Assembly (NCBI RefSeq): GCF_016925675.1
Contig: NZ_CP070506.1
Span: 2,788,501-2,852,500, forward strand
DNA length: 64,000 bases
Source of the DNA: Pseudomonas hygromyciniae
Lineage (GTDB): Bacteria; Pseudomonadota; Gammaproteobacteria; Pseudomonadales; Pseudomonadaceae
Direction of reading: 5' to 3'
In this document: one piece after another, positions 27,880 to 36,183 of the stretch
Numbering within the stretch: position 1 is the first letter of the stretch
Layout: each line of letters begins with the position of its first letter
The notes under the pieces: generated by a model
The model's database searches: none
Told to the model about the DNA's origin: nothing
Seen by the model: the letters and a program-made list of their open reading frames with translations, nothing else
Position numbers and translations under genes: made by a program

Positions 27880-28269
27880 ATGTACATAGGTGAACTGGCC
27901 AAGCTGACAGGATGCACGCCCAAAGCCATAAGGCTGTACGAACAACTGGGCCTGCTGACCCCGCAGCGCCGGGGCAGCTACCGGTTGTACACGGCCCATC
28001 ACCTGAAGTTGGTGCAGATGATTCGTCGCGCCCAGGCGGCGGGGTTCAAGCTGGGTGAACTGAGCGAGCTGCTGGCCGCCAAGCAACACCAGGCCCCGTT
28101 TCCCCTGGCACTGGCCAATCAGGGTATCGAGGCCAAGCGCCTGGAGTTGCACGCGCAGATCCTGGCTTTGCAGGATCGGCAGCAGCACCTGACGCAGTTG
28201 CAACACCAGATCAACCAGCAATTTGCCCCCAGCCTCAGCGGGCCAATAAATGCGCAAACGCCTGGGTGA
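27880..28269 (+). CDS. MerR-family transcriptional regulator
   Basis: A 129-residue MerR-type regulator. The N-terminal winged HTH reads YIGELAKLTGCTPKAIRLYE, then GLLTPQRRGSYRLYTAHHL. A dimerisation coiled coil rich in Gln and Leu runs from ~85 to 118. There is no cysteine metal-binding loop in the C-terminus, which argues against Hg, Cu or Zn sensing. Its 3' end overlaps the convergent SDR gene by 35 bp. The promoter of that SDR gene has a MerR-type spacer palindrome, so the SDR gene is its likely target. Confidence 0.9.
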   Translation: MYIGELAKLTGCTPKAIRLYEQLGLLTPQRRGSYRLYTAHHLKLVQMIRRAQAAGFKLGELSELLAAKQHQAPFPLALANQGIEAKRLELHAQILALQDRQQHLTQLQHQINQQFAPSLSGPINAQTPG

Positions 28270-29215
28270 GGGCGTCCTGCGGCGAGCGCGGCTGGTAACC
28301 CAGTTCGTTGACCGCCTTGTCGATGCAATAAAGCTGGCGCACCCCATAAAACATTTGTACCTGGCTGACCAACAATTCAGCTGGCCGTGCGGTGTAGCGT
28401 GCCCGCAGCTCTTGCAACCAGGCGATCAGCAATAACAGGGATTTGGGGGCACGGCGCGGCATTGGGTAGCCAGGGCGAAGGCTGCCGAGGGCCTCGATCA
28501 CCTGCGCCAGTGATGAGGCCTGTTGATTGGCCAGTAAGTAGCGCTGGCCAGGCCGGCCTTTTTCCGCCGCGCGGATCAGTCCATCGGCCACGTCGCGTAC
28601 ATCGACAAAGTTGAAATGAAAGTTCGGGTCCAGCACCAACTTGCGCGCCAGTACGGCCGCCAGAAAGCCCATGGTGTCGGTAAGCCGCGTGGCATGGGGG
28701 CCGATAATTGCCGAGGGCAACACGCTGACCAGGGGCAGGTCATAGGCCTGGGCGGTTTCCCAGGCCGCACGTTCAGAGAGAATTTTTGAACGGTAGTAGG
28801 GGTTTTGCTGACCAGTGTTCCAGTTGTGCTCATCCAAAAACTGACCGTTGTGCCCAACGGCCGCCACGGAGCTGACATACACCACGCGCCGAACCCCAGC
28901 CTCGGCGGCGGCACGCAGAACATTGCGCGTGCCTTGCACATTGACCTCGACGATCTCGGCCTGTGGATCCTTCGCCCAGTGCTTGAACACCGCCGCCACT
29001 TGGTACAGCACATCCACTCCTTGCAGGGCCTGGCGCAAGGAGTGGGGGTCTTGCAGTTCGGCGCGCACTACCTGGCAGTCGAGCCCTGCCAGAGCGGTGC
29101 TTCGCTCCGGGTCACGGACCCCGGCGCGCACGCGTTGCCCGCGGGCGATCAGCGCCCGCACCAGGGTGTTGCCCAAATGCCCATTGGCACCTGTGACCAT
29201 CGATAACGTACTCAT
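28235..29215 (-). CDS. Extended-SDR NAD(P)-dependent epimerase/reductase (DFR-like)
   Basis: A 326-residue extended short-chain dehydrogenase/reductase. The nucleotide-binding motif is in MVTGANGHLGNTLVRALI, and the catalytic YxxxK is in NPYYRSKILSERAAWE. Overall layout is like dihydroflavonol-4-reductase/NAD-epimerase proteins (family length ~320-350). The ATG at 29215 gives the normal N-terminal beta strand; the frame remains open 25 codons further. The substrate is unknown. Expression is probably controlled by the neighbouring MerR protein. Confidence 0.87.
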   Translation of the reverse strand: MSTLSMVTGANGHLGNTLVRALIARGQRVRAGVRDPERSTALAGLDCQVVRAELQDPHSLRQALQGVDVLYQVAAVFKHWAKDPQAEIVEVNVQGTRNVLRAAAEAGVRRVVYVSSVAAVGHNGQFLDEHNWNTGQQNPYYRSKILSERAAWETAQAYDLPLVSVLPSAIIGPHATRLTDTMGFLAAVLARKLVLDPNFHFNFVDVRDVADGLIRAAEKGRPGQRYLLANQQASSLAQVIEALGSLRPGYPMPRRAPKSLLLLIAWLQELRARYTARPAELLVSQVQMFYGVRQLYCIDKAVNELGYQPRSPQDALTQAFAHLLAR

Positions 29216-29258
29216 GGGTTGCCTTATCCGCTGACGATGAAACTGAAATAGATAAGGC

Positions 29259-29290
29259 AGGGTAGAGCTTGTCCCAAGGGACAGAGTCAA
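29259..29290 (-). promoter_or_regulatory. MerR-type promoter of the SDR gene
   Basis: On the minus strand, TTGACT (-35) and TACCCT (-10) are separated by an over-long 20-bp spacer. The spacer holds the dyad TGTCCC-TT-GGGACA. A long spacer with a central palindrome is the defining architecture of MerR-activated promoters. The site ends 44 bp before the SDR start codon. Confidence 0.72.
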
Positions 29291-29378
29291 GTGTGATGGT
29301 TATGTGCCTTGTGCGCAGGCGGCGCAGGTTTGAATACGCCTGCAGCCACCCATATTTGCACCGCAGGTAACTGGCCCT

Positions 29379-29942
29379 CTAAGTAGATCTCAAGTACCGA
29401 TAAAGTGTCTGGCGGCTTATTTCAAAATCACGCGCTAGTTTAGATTTACTTTCTCCAGTACCGGCGCGGTCAATTAAGCTTACAACCTGATTGTCAGACA
29501 GTTTTTTCTTGCGCCCTCTGTAAACCCCACGCATCTTTGCGCTGGCAATGCCTATTGCCTGTTTTTCCCTCGTTGCTGCGCGCTCGAACTCTGCGATCAG
29601 TTCCATTACCGCAATGATGGGCTCCATGACTTCAAGGCAATCATGCCGAAAGACCAGGTTTTCGTTCAAAAAATCCAGGGTTACCTGCTTTTCAATCAGC
29701 CGGCGAGTGATGGTGCACAGTTGCTCGGTGCTTGAGGTGAGCGATGTCATGCTGTCGACCACCACAGTGTCCCCGCACTGTGTGTAGCGAATCAGCCTTT
29801 CCAGGCCTGGGCGATTCGCGGCAGGGTCTGCAGGGTCATCGCAAAACACTGCGTCAAATACATCATGGCTCGTTTTTTTCTCCGCGCTACCCTCGGATTC
29901 TTGTAGAGAGAGCCGAAAATATTTGATGCGATGCAATCTCAT
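29379..29942 (-). CDS. Resolvase/invertase-family protein with degraded catalytic arginines
   Basis: A 187-residue protein of the serine recombinase (TnpR/Pin) family. The putative nucleophile Ser12 and Arg10 are kept ([10 protein letters not shown]), as are the helix-E region ([20 protein letters not shown]), the [10 protein letters not shown] hinge and a Hin-type C-terminal HTH ([20 protein letters not shown]). The usual catalytic motif SMDRLARN reads SMTSLTSS (residues 64-71), so Asp and both essential Arg are lost. The ATG at 29942 follows a strong AAGGAGG. GC is lower than in the neighbouring genes. It probably binds DNA but may not recombine it. Confidence 0.8.
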   Translation of the reverse strand: MRLHRIKYFRLSLQESEGSAEKKTSHDVFDAVFCDDPADPAANRPGLERLIRYTQCGDTVVVDSMTSLTSSTEQLCTITRRLIEKQVTLDFLNENLVFRHDCLEVMEPIIAVMELIAEFERAATREKQAIGIASAKMRGVYRGRKKKLSDNQVVSLIDRAGTGESKSKLARDFEISRQTLYRYLRST

Positions 29943-30259
29943 GGTGCCTCCTTGGCAATACTTGTACGCAGTTATTTTATCCTTGTACAAACTGTAACTA
30001 AATTATTAAAAATTACACAAATGCCTGTAACACTAAGCTCGCCCAAAATACACAGTTGCAAAGAACTGAAGTTGTCTTATCATTTTGAAGCTTGGAATGA
30101 TCCTAACAAGTTTTTTGAAAACAGTCGATTTCATATTTATTGAGTGGCGCGAGTGAGTTTGCCCAATAAATTTGAATGCCAGCTGTTTATTGCTCGAACA
30201 ACTGACTTGACCGGCTTGACGAAGCTGGTAATTCCCCGACGCAAACAGAGGATGAATGG
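29943..30259. other. AT-rich intergenic region with candidate promoters
   Basis: About 320 bp of AT-rich sequence between the resolvase-like gene and the desaturase, with no convincing gene. Near 29965-29998 are two GTACAA-containing half-sites (cttgtacgc and cttgtacaa) just upstream of the resolvase-like gene, a possible autoregulatory site. On the plus strand, TTGACC (30207) and TAATTC (30229) with a 16-bp spacer form a candidate promoter for the desaturase. A loose ATCATT/AATGAT pair lies near 30080-30100. Confidence 0.4.
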
Positions 30260-31329
30260 ATGAAAGTCTTGGAAGACACCAGCGGAATTGACCGCCAAAG
30301 TACCGATCAGGAAAAAGATTGATAATGTCACCCGGCGAATCACCGAACATGGGAACTACCTGCGCAAGCGCTACCCGATCCTGCAGCATCAGGATGCTTT
30401 GGGGGGCGGGTGTCATGGCGTTTTCCCTGGTAGGGATGGCGGTCACGGGAGGGCTCTACATCAAGGGTTTTATCCCGGGGTGGATGTGTATTTTTATCAA
30501 TGCTCTGCTGACTTCTTTTATCCATGAAATCGAACATGACTTGATTCATCGGCTTTATTTCAGAAAACAACCGCTGGCCCATAATGCCATGATGTTTTTT
30601 TGTTGGTTGGCTCGACCGGGAATGCCCAGCCCTTGGCTAAGGCGCAGTCTGCACTTTCACCACCATAAAGAGTCCGGAACTGAATCGGATGTGGAGGCCT
30701 GGATTATCACCAGTGGTAGCCCCTGGGGAATGCTCCGGTTATTGAAACTGATGGATGGGTTTGTATTTGGTTTCCTGAATGCGGTTTTTGCTCCGGGGTG
30801 GCGGCAAAAGGTAAGATTGTTAGGCAAGATTATTCGACTCAATACACCTTTCGGGCTTTTGTATTGGGGGTGCTGGTATGTGTTCCTCGGTTACCACCTG
30901 TATGTCTGGTTTGGTTCAATCGTGGGAGAGGAGGTTCATAGTTCAGCTACGACATTGGCGTTAATGGAAGTCGTCAATAGCGTAGTCGTTATTCTGATCG
31001 CTCCTAATCTTATAAGGCAGTTCTGCCTGTTCTTTATCAGCTCCAATATGCATTACTACGGTGATGTTGCCCCGCGTAATGCATTACAACAAACCCAGGT
31101 AATGAACCCTTGGTGGTTGTGGCCGTTCCAGATGTTCTGTTTTAACTTCGGCAGCACTCACAGTATTCACCACTTTGTTGTGCGAGACCCATTCTACCTG
31201 CGTCAGATGACGGCCCCTTATGCGCATAAAGTCATGGCGCAGGCAGGTGTCAGATTCAATGACTTCGGCACCTATAAACGCGCGAACCGTTTTTCGATGG
31301 ACCACTCTCAAACGCGTTCGCGGGGTTGA
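30260..31329 (+). pseudogene. Fatty-acid desaturase, apparently frameshifted twice
   Basis: A membrane di-iron fatty-acid desaturase with intact histidine boxes HEIEHDLIH, HFHHHKES and HSIHH and the expected TM pairs. The N-terminal part is out of frame. The segment MKVLEDTSGIDRQSTDQEK (ATG at 30260, AGAGGA site 7 bp upstream) continues as IDNVTRRITEHGNYLRKRYP only after a one-base shift in an A5 run at 30312-30316. That continues as QDALGAGVMAFSLVG only after a second one-base shift in a G6 run at 30401-30406. Correcting both gives about 355 residues. Otherwise translation would have to start inside, near 30319 or later, which lacks a good start. Decay or assembly errors are both possible. 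Confidence 0.75.
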
Positions 31330-31388
31330 GTTCCCCCAAACATTAAATGATGTGGTCCGCGAAAGTAGTGTTGTTTTAATACGGGCCT

Positions 31389-31420
31389 GCCAGGCAGCAG
31401 GATCTTTCCTGCCGCCTGGC
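31389..31420. repeat. Strong hairpin between desaturase and hydrolase genes
   Basis: GCCAGGCAGCAGGA pairs with TCCTGCCGCCTGGC (13 of 14 positions) around a tctt loop. It lies about 40 bp before the hydrolase start, with no T-run on either strand. It could be an attenuator, RNA-processing or terminator-like element; function unknown. Confidence 0.55.
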
Positions 31421-31459
31421 AAACCAAGGGCAGTACTTCAAATACCAGGAGTCTGATGC

Positions 31460-32605
31460 ATGAAAGCGCAAGGGATATGTGCCAAGCAGTTTGAAGCGGT
31501 CCAGCAAGCCTTCGAGGACATGTTTGATGATCCACAAGAGCGAGGCGCCGGGCTGTGCGTGCAGGTAAATGGAGAGAGGGTTGTCGACCTGTGGGCCGGT
31601 ATGGCGGATCAAGAGGGGACCAAGCCTTGGACGCGTGACACGCTGGCCAATACCTTTTGCGTTGTAAAACCCTATGTCGCGGTGGCTGTGCTGATGTTGG
31701 TCGAGCAGGGCAAGCTGGAGCTGGATGCGCCGGTGGCCCGTTACTGGCCCGAGTTCGCCCAAAGTGGCAAAGCCAAGGTGACCTTGCGCCAGGTGATGAA
31801 CCACACAGCTGGCCTGCCGGCGCTGCGAGCACCCGACCATAACCCCATGATGTTTGACTGGGACCATATGATACGGGTCCTGGAGGCCGAGCCGCTGTGG
31901 TGGGAGCCGGGCACAGACCTGGGGTATGGCACCACCACCTTCGGCTGGATTCTCGGCGAGTTGATTCGCAGGGTGGACGGGCGCGATGCCTGTGTCTTTA
32001 TCCACGAAGAGATTCTGGACCCCCATGACCTCGACGTTCACCTTGGCGTGGACGAAAAGCACTTTCACCGTATCGCTCGTTTCGACAATGCCACAGGCCG
32101 GGTCGGTGATCCCTACTCACAAGCGTTGCGGACCGTGCTGAAAAACCAACCATTGCATATCGCGACATTTGCCTTTACCAACCCCGGTATGGTGCCTAGA
32201 CGCACCAATGACCCTCGCTGGTGGGCGTATCGGCAACCGGCGGTGTGTGGACACGGCACCGCTCACGGCCTGGCCGGTTTCTATAGCGCCTTGCTGGCGG
32301 GAAATTTTATCGGTCCCGAACTGCTCAACGAGTTCACCCAAGAGCACAGTCACGGCATGGACCGGACATGGATGCGCCCAATGCGTTATGGATTAGGTTG
32401 CATGCTGGAGCAGCAAATCGATCCGACGGCTTCTCTGGCCATGGGCCCCAATGCCTTTGGCCATCTCGGGCTTGGCGGTCCGGTGAGTTTCGCCGATCCC
32501 GAAAGTCGCGTGAGCTTTGGTTTTGTCACTACGACTTCGGGCAGCCATACGATGATTGATCCCCGTCCTGGCCGGCTATCGGCTCTTGTTTATGCGGCGC
32601 TTTGA
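31460..32605 (+). CDS. Beta-lactamase-fold (EstB-like) hydrolase with Cys at the nucleophile position
   Basis: A 381-residue cytoplasmic-looking member of the serine beta-lactamase/EstB family. The family motif SxxK is replaced: residues 66-70 read FCVVK, so Cys67 stands where the nucleophile Ser normally is (codon TGC at 31658), with Lys70 retained. Tyr156 in GYGTTTFGW and the late HxG-type motif GHLGLGG (~334-340) are also kept. Everything else has the usual length and spacing, so this is not a pseudogene by appearance. It follows the desaturase and may act with it on an acyl substrate. Cys could give acyl-transferase or altered hydrolase chemistry, or inactivity. Confidence 0.82.
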   Translation: MKAQGICAKQFEAVQQAFEDMFDDPQERGAGLCVQVNGERVVDLWAGMADQEGTKPWTRDTLANTFCVVKPYVAVAVLMLVEQGKLELDAPVARYWPEFAQSGKAKVTLRQVMNHTAGLPALRAPDHNPMMFDWDHMIRVLEAEPLWWEPGTDLGYGTTTFGWILGELIRRVDGRDACVFIHEEILDPHDLDVHLGVDEKHFHRIARFDNATGRVGDPYSQALRTVLKNQPLHIATFAFTNPGMVPRRTNDPRWWAYRQPAVCGHGTAHGLAGFYSALLAGNFIGPELLNEFTQEHSHGMDRTWMRPMRYGLGCMLEQQIDPTASLAMGPNAFGHLGLGGPVSFADPESRVSFGFVTTTSGSHTMIDPRPGRLSALVYAAL

Positions 32606-32655
32606 AGGGGGTTAATGCTCACCCGTGCTTGATCTTTCAACTGGCGCAGAGGCGT

Positions 32656-34053
32656 TCATCGTGCAAGCGCCAGCGTGCTGGCCTTGCCCGGCAGGATGAG
32701 CGCCGCACCTATCAAGCCGAGCACGACCATGCACGCGGACACCAAAATGGCATAGCTAAAGCCCTGTACCGAGCTTCCTCCGCCGGCGAGCACTGCAATG
32801 CTCACGGCCACACCCACCGCCAGGCCCACCGCAGAGCCGACTTCCTGGGTCGTGGTCAGCATGCCTCCCGCCAGCCCGTGATCCACTTCAGCCACGCCCT
32901 CGATACCGGCCACGGTCCACGCCGGAAACGCGATGCCATAACCCACGCCTGCCAACACCGTGCCGGGGAGGATGGAGAGGGCCCAGGACGTATCCACGGC
33001 CAACGACATGCCCAGCAGCGCAAGGCCGGCAATGAACAGGGTCATGCCGCCGAGAATGACTGGCTTGGTGTCTACCCTGGCAATCAGTGCCGGCCCGGCC
33101 CAGGCGCTGGAGAGGGTGAAGGCGACCGCCATCGGGAGCAGCCCAAGGCCGGTCTGGGTGGCCGTAAAACCGAGGATTTCCTGCATATACAGCGCAACCA
33201 CGACAAACGTCGGCCCCAGTGCCGTGTTCGCCAACAGCGACACCAGGTTCGCGCCGCCCGTCAGGCGCCTGCAGAAAATCGGAAGGGGCATCAACGGGTA
33301 TTCAACTTTGCTTTCGACCCAGACGAACAAGGCCAGTAGCCCCATGGCCAAAGCAATCAACCCATAGGTGACGGGAGACGAAAGGCCGACGTGCTCGCTG
33401 TTGGCAAACGCGAACACCAGTGTTGCGGCACCCGCAGCGACCAGAATCGCTCCGCCTATGTCCAGGCGCCTTGCGCCCATTGCCGCATCGCGTTGGCCCA
33501 CCGGCAGGTTGCCTGCCAGGGCTATCACCAACATACCCACGGGCACGTTGATCCACAGCACCCAACGCCAGCCCATGAGGTCGGTGATCATCCCGCCGAG
33601 GATCAGGCCTGCGACGAATCCGCTCGCAGCCACCGCAGTCCAGGCACCCAGGGCTCGATTACGTGAGGCCTGATCGGGGAAAAGCGCCAGTAGCAACGAA
33701 AATGCGGCGGGCGAAAATAAAGCCGCGCCAAAGCCTTGCATGGCCCGAGTGGCGATCAGCATGGCAGGGGTCTGTGAGAAGCCGCCGAGCAGGGAGCCCA
33801 GGGTAAAGATCACCAACCCAAGCAGGAACACACGACGGCGACCAAACATGTCGGCGGCGCGCCCCCCCAACAGCAAAAAGCCTGCAATGGCGACGCCGTA
33901 CGCGTTGATGACCCACTGCAAGGCGCCGGGCGTAAAGCCCAGGCTTTCCTGGATCTGCGGCAAAGGGATCATGGTGATGGAGAAGTCGAGCAGGGCGACG
34001 AATTGCGTCGTGCACAACAAGATGAGGCAGAGCCGCCAACGAGGGTGATTCAT
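32656..34053 (-). CDS. MFS drug transporter, DHA2-like
   Basis: A 465-residue inner-membrane major-facilitator transporter of the DHA2 (EmrB/QacA-like, 14-TM) type. N-terminal TM1 contains TTQFVALLDFSITMIPLPQI, motif A is GGRAADMFGRRRVFLLG, and motif-C-like glycines occur in TM5 (VAASGFVAGLILGGMI). No EmrA partner is encoded nearby. It is divergent from a LysR gene with several shared palindromic half-sites in the intergenic region, so it is probably controlled by that regulator. Substrate unknown. Confidence 0.87.
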   Translation of the reverse strand: MNHPRWRLCLILLCTTQFVALLDFSITMIPLPQIQESLGFTPGALQWVINAYGVAIAGFLLLGGRAADMFGRRRVFLLGLVIFTLGSLLGGFSQTPAMLIATRAMQGFGAALFSPAAFSLLLALFPDQASRNRALGAWTAVAASGFVAGLILGGMITDLMGWRWVLWINVPVGMLVIALAGNLPVGQRDAAMGARRLDIGGAILVAAGAATLVFAFANSEHVGLSSPVTYGLIALAMGLLALFVWVESKVEYPLMPLPIFCRRLTGGANLVSLLANTALGPTFVVVALYMQEILGFTATQTGLGLLPMAVAFTLSSAWAGPALIARVDTKPVILGGMTLFIAGLALLGMSLAVDTSWALSILPGTVLAGVGYGIAFPAWTVAGIEGVAEVDHGLAGGMLTTTQEVGSAVGLAVGVAVSIAVLAGGGSSVQGFSYAILVSACMVVLGLIGAALILPGKASTLALAR

Positions 34054-34072
34054 AGGGGTATCCTGATTGATA

Positions 34073-34178
34073 TAGTTTTTCTAATGATGTTTAACTTCTC
34101 TAAACAAGGCTTATCATCAGACGCCCGTCGGCACAGTGGAAACGATCCTTTTTAGTCGCTGAATTTAGGAAAACTAAA
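34073..34178. promoter_or_regulatory. Cluster of LysR-type palindromes between MFS and LysR genes
   Basis: Three short inverted repeats built on TTTAG/CTAAA-like halves occur in the 129-bp divergent region: TAGTTTTTCTA (34073-34084), GTTTA-N7-TAAAC (34089-34105) and TTTAG-GAAAA-CTAAA (34164-34178, just before the LysR ATG). Spacing fits LysR recognition and activation sites. Cognate binding by the adjacent LysR protein is inferred. Confidence 0.5.
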
Positions 34179-34182
34179 CTTC

Positions 34183-35073
34183 ATGGCCACATCCCTTCCT
34201 TATCTGGCGTTACGTACCTTCGTTGAGGTGGGCCAGCGCGGCAGTATCAAGGCGGCCGCCCAGGCCCTGAACGTCACATCGGGTGCGGTCAGCCAACAGA
34301 TTCGGCTTTTGGAGGATCGGGTCGGCATGCCGCTCTTCACCCGTGAGCGCAGCGGTTTGCGTCTTACTGAGGCCGGGGCCAGCGTGCATCCCGCCTTGCT
34401 CCAGGCGTTCGAACAGATCCAGGAGACGCTGCTGTCGCTGGAACAAGCCAAAACCTGGCAAACCCTGACGGTCAGTACCGTTGCTACGTTCGCGGCGTCG
34501 TGGCTAGTGCCGCGCCTGGGCCGTTTCAACCAGCGATATCCGCACATCGAAGTGCGGGTCGAAGCGACGTCCGCCATCGCGGACATGCGCCGAGATCGAG
34601 TCGACGTTGCATTACGCCATGGGCTTGGGCTCTATCCCAACCTGCACGTCACGCGCTTGATGGCGCCGGTATTGGTGCCGGTGGCCAGCCCCTCTCTTAT
34701 GCTGGCAAACGCCGTGCTCACTGAGCCGCAGGATTGCCTCAAGTACCCTCTGTTGCACGACTCAGACCGCGCAGATTGGTCCTTATGGCTCTCGGCCCAT
34801 GGCGTTGGCAACGACCCACGGGCCGAACGCGGGAGCGCTTTCGAAGATGACTTCCTGCTAATTCGCGCAGCAGAAGCCGGGCAGGGGCTCGCCCTGGTGC
34901 CAGTGGAATATGCGAAAGAGGAAATTGCTGCGGGCCGCCTCGTACAAGTCCTGGATAAGCCTTGGCCTGCACGATTTGCCTACTACGTCGTGACCCGGCC
35001 GGAGGCGATGCAACGTGATGAGGTCAAGGCGTTTGTGGAGTGGGTTATCGAAGAGGCGCAGGGTACGACCTAG
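34183..35073 (+). CDS. LysR-family regulator (GcvA-like)
   Basis: A 296-residue LysR-type regulator. The N-terminal HTH is FVEVGQRGSIKAAAQALNV followed by SGAVSQQIRLLEDRVGMPLF, and a type-2 periplasmic-binding effector domain spans ~90-290. The arrangement divergent to the DHA2 transporter gene is typical of a local regulator of efflux. No ligand can be inferred. Confidence 0.9.
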   Translation: MATSLPYLALRTFVEVGQRGSIKAAAQALNVTSGAVSQQIRLLEDRVGMPLFTRERSGLRLTEAGASVHPALLQAFEQIQETLLSLEQAKTWQTLTVSTVATFAASWLVPRLGRFNQRYPHIEVRVEATSAIADMRRDRVDVALRHGLGLYPNLHVTRLMAPVLVPVASPSLMLANAVLTEPQDCLKYPLLHDSDRADWSLWLSAHGVGNDPRAERGSAFEDDFLLIRAAEAGQGLALVPVEYAKEEIAAGRLVQVLDKPWPARFAYYVVTRPEAMQRDEVKAFVEWVIEEAQGTT

Positions 35074-35174
35074 TCCCAGGCCAATTGGCTACGAGGGGCA
35101 AAAGTCTGAAATCAGTAGATGAAGTAACCGACTAAAGCTGGCGTTCGCAACCGGCCGTTTGTGTCGTGAAACGG

Positions 35175-36068
35175 TCAAGCGTCATCCTGTACAGCGACAC
35201 CTGCCAGCCACATCAGGAACGCGCTCACGTGTTCCTGCCGCTCCCACCCTGGCACGCACACCGCAACGTAACGCGGACCCAGCAGGCTTACTTCTGGTCT
35301 ATAGGCCACTAATTCTCCACGCCTGAGGCTGTCGGCCACCAATACATTGCTTGCCAGCACCAGCCCATGACCCGCGACCGCAGCGCTCAAAGCAAAATGC
35401 TCATCGTCGAACTCACGCATCTGCGCGGTTTCAAGCCAGGCCTGGCATTCGGCGGCCGCGCACCAGCTTTCCCAATTGATTGAAAATGCTCCCGGGATTT
35501 TCCAGTGAAGGTTGATCAATTCGATCTGATTTACGTTCAGCGAGGCCACCAGATCCGGGGCGCCGTAAACCGAGAATTGCTCGTTCATCAACTCCTGACG
35601 GAACAACTTCGGGTCATCGCGACTGACCGAGCGAATAGCAACATCGATACTGGAATCACGCAGCAGATCGACTAGTTCGTTACGCGTATCGACCCGCACA
35701 TTGAATTGCGGAAAACTTCGATAGAAACCACCCAGCCGTGGAATCAGCCAGGCTGCCGCCAAGCCCGGCGTAGTGGAAATGGTCAGGGTCTGGGGAACAG
35801 TGTCCGGACAAAAAGCCTCCAGACTGCGGCGAATGTCTAATAAGGCGCGATGAGTCTGGCGATATAGCAACTCACCCTTTTCGGTCAACACCACACCTTG
35901 TCCTGATCGCTTGAACAGCATCGTTGCGAGGCGGGCTTCCAACGTCTTGACCTGATGGGAAATGGCCGCCGGGGTGACAGAGAGTTCCTCTGCTGCCGCT
36001 TTAAAGCTACCCAGTCGCGCAGCCGCCTCGAAGGTGCGCAGCGCGTTAAGCGCAAGAGTCGAAAACAC
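35175..36068 (-). CDS. LysR-family regulator divergent from PACE transporter
   Basis: A 297-residue GcvA-like LysR regulator. HTH: LNALRTFEAAARLGSFKAAA and LSVTPAAISHQVKTLEARLA. The GTG at 36068 (VFSTLALNALRTFEAAA) was preferred because AGGGA lies 8 bases upstream. The longer TTG-started frame at 36107 would run over a palindrome (AATTGAA-N10-TTCAATT) that looks like the operator. It is divergent from a PACE-family efflux gene, the same arrangement as the AceR regulator and AceI pump of Acinetobacter. Confidence 0.88.
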   Translation of the reverse strand: MFSTLALNALRTFEAAARLGSFKAAAEELSVTPAAISHQVKTLEARLATMLFKRSGQGVVLTEKGELLYRQTHRALLDIRRSLEAFCPDTVPQTLTISTTPGLAAAWLIPRLGGFYRSFPQFNVRVDTRNELVDLLRDSSIDVAIRSVSRDDPKLFRQELMNEQFSVYGAPDLVASLNVNQIELINLHWKIPGAFSINWESWCAAAECQAWLETAQMREFDDEHFALSAAVAGHGLVLASNVLVADSLRRGELVAYRPEVSLLGPRYVAVCVPGWERQEHVSAFLMWLAGVAVQDDA

Positions 36069-36085
36069 GCTTCGTTCCCTAGATG

Positions 36086-36109
36086 AATTGAATTGATGAC
36101 TGTTCAATT
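36086..36109. promoter_or_regulatory. Palindrome between LysR and PACE genes
   Basis: AATTGAA and TTCAATT are perfect 7-bp arms around 10 bp. It lies 18 bp upstream of the chosen LysR start and 75 bp upstream of the PACE gene. A plausible LysR operator for both genes. Confidence 0.5.
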
Positions 36110-36183
36110 TATCTCATTTTTCTTGATGTGTACGCAGCGATACCGTCGCAGATATTCGATCTACTCAACCTGCGGAAAACACC

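Noticed and set aside
29991..30143. Short frames in the AT-rich gap before the desaturase
   Set aside because: No ribosome-binding site and no protein-like sequence.
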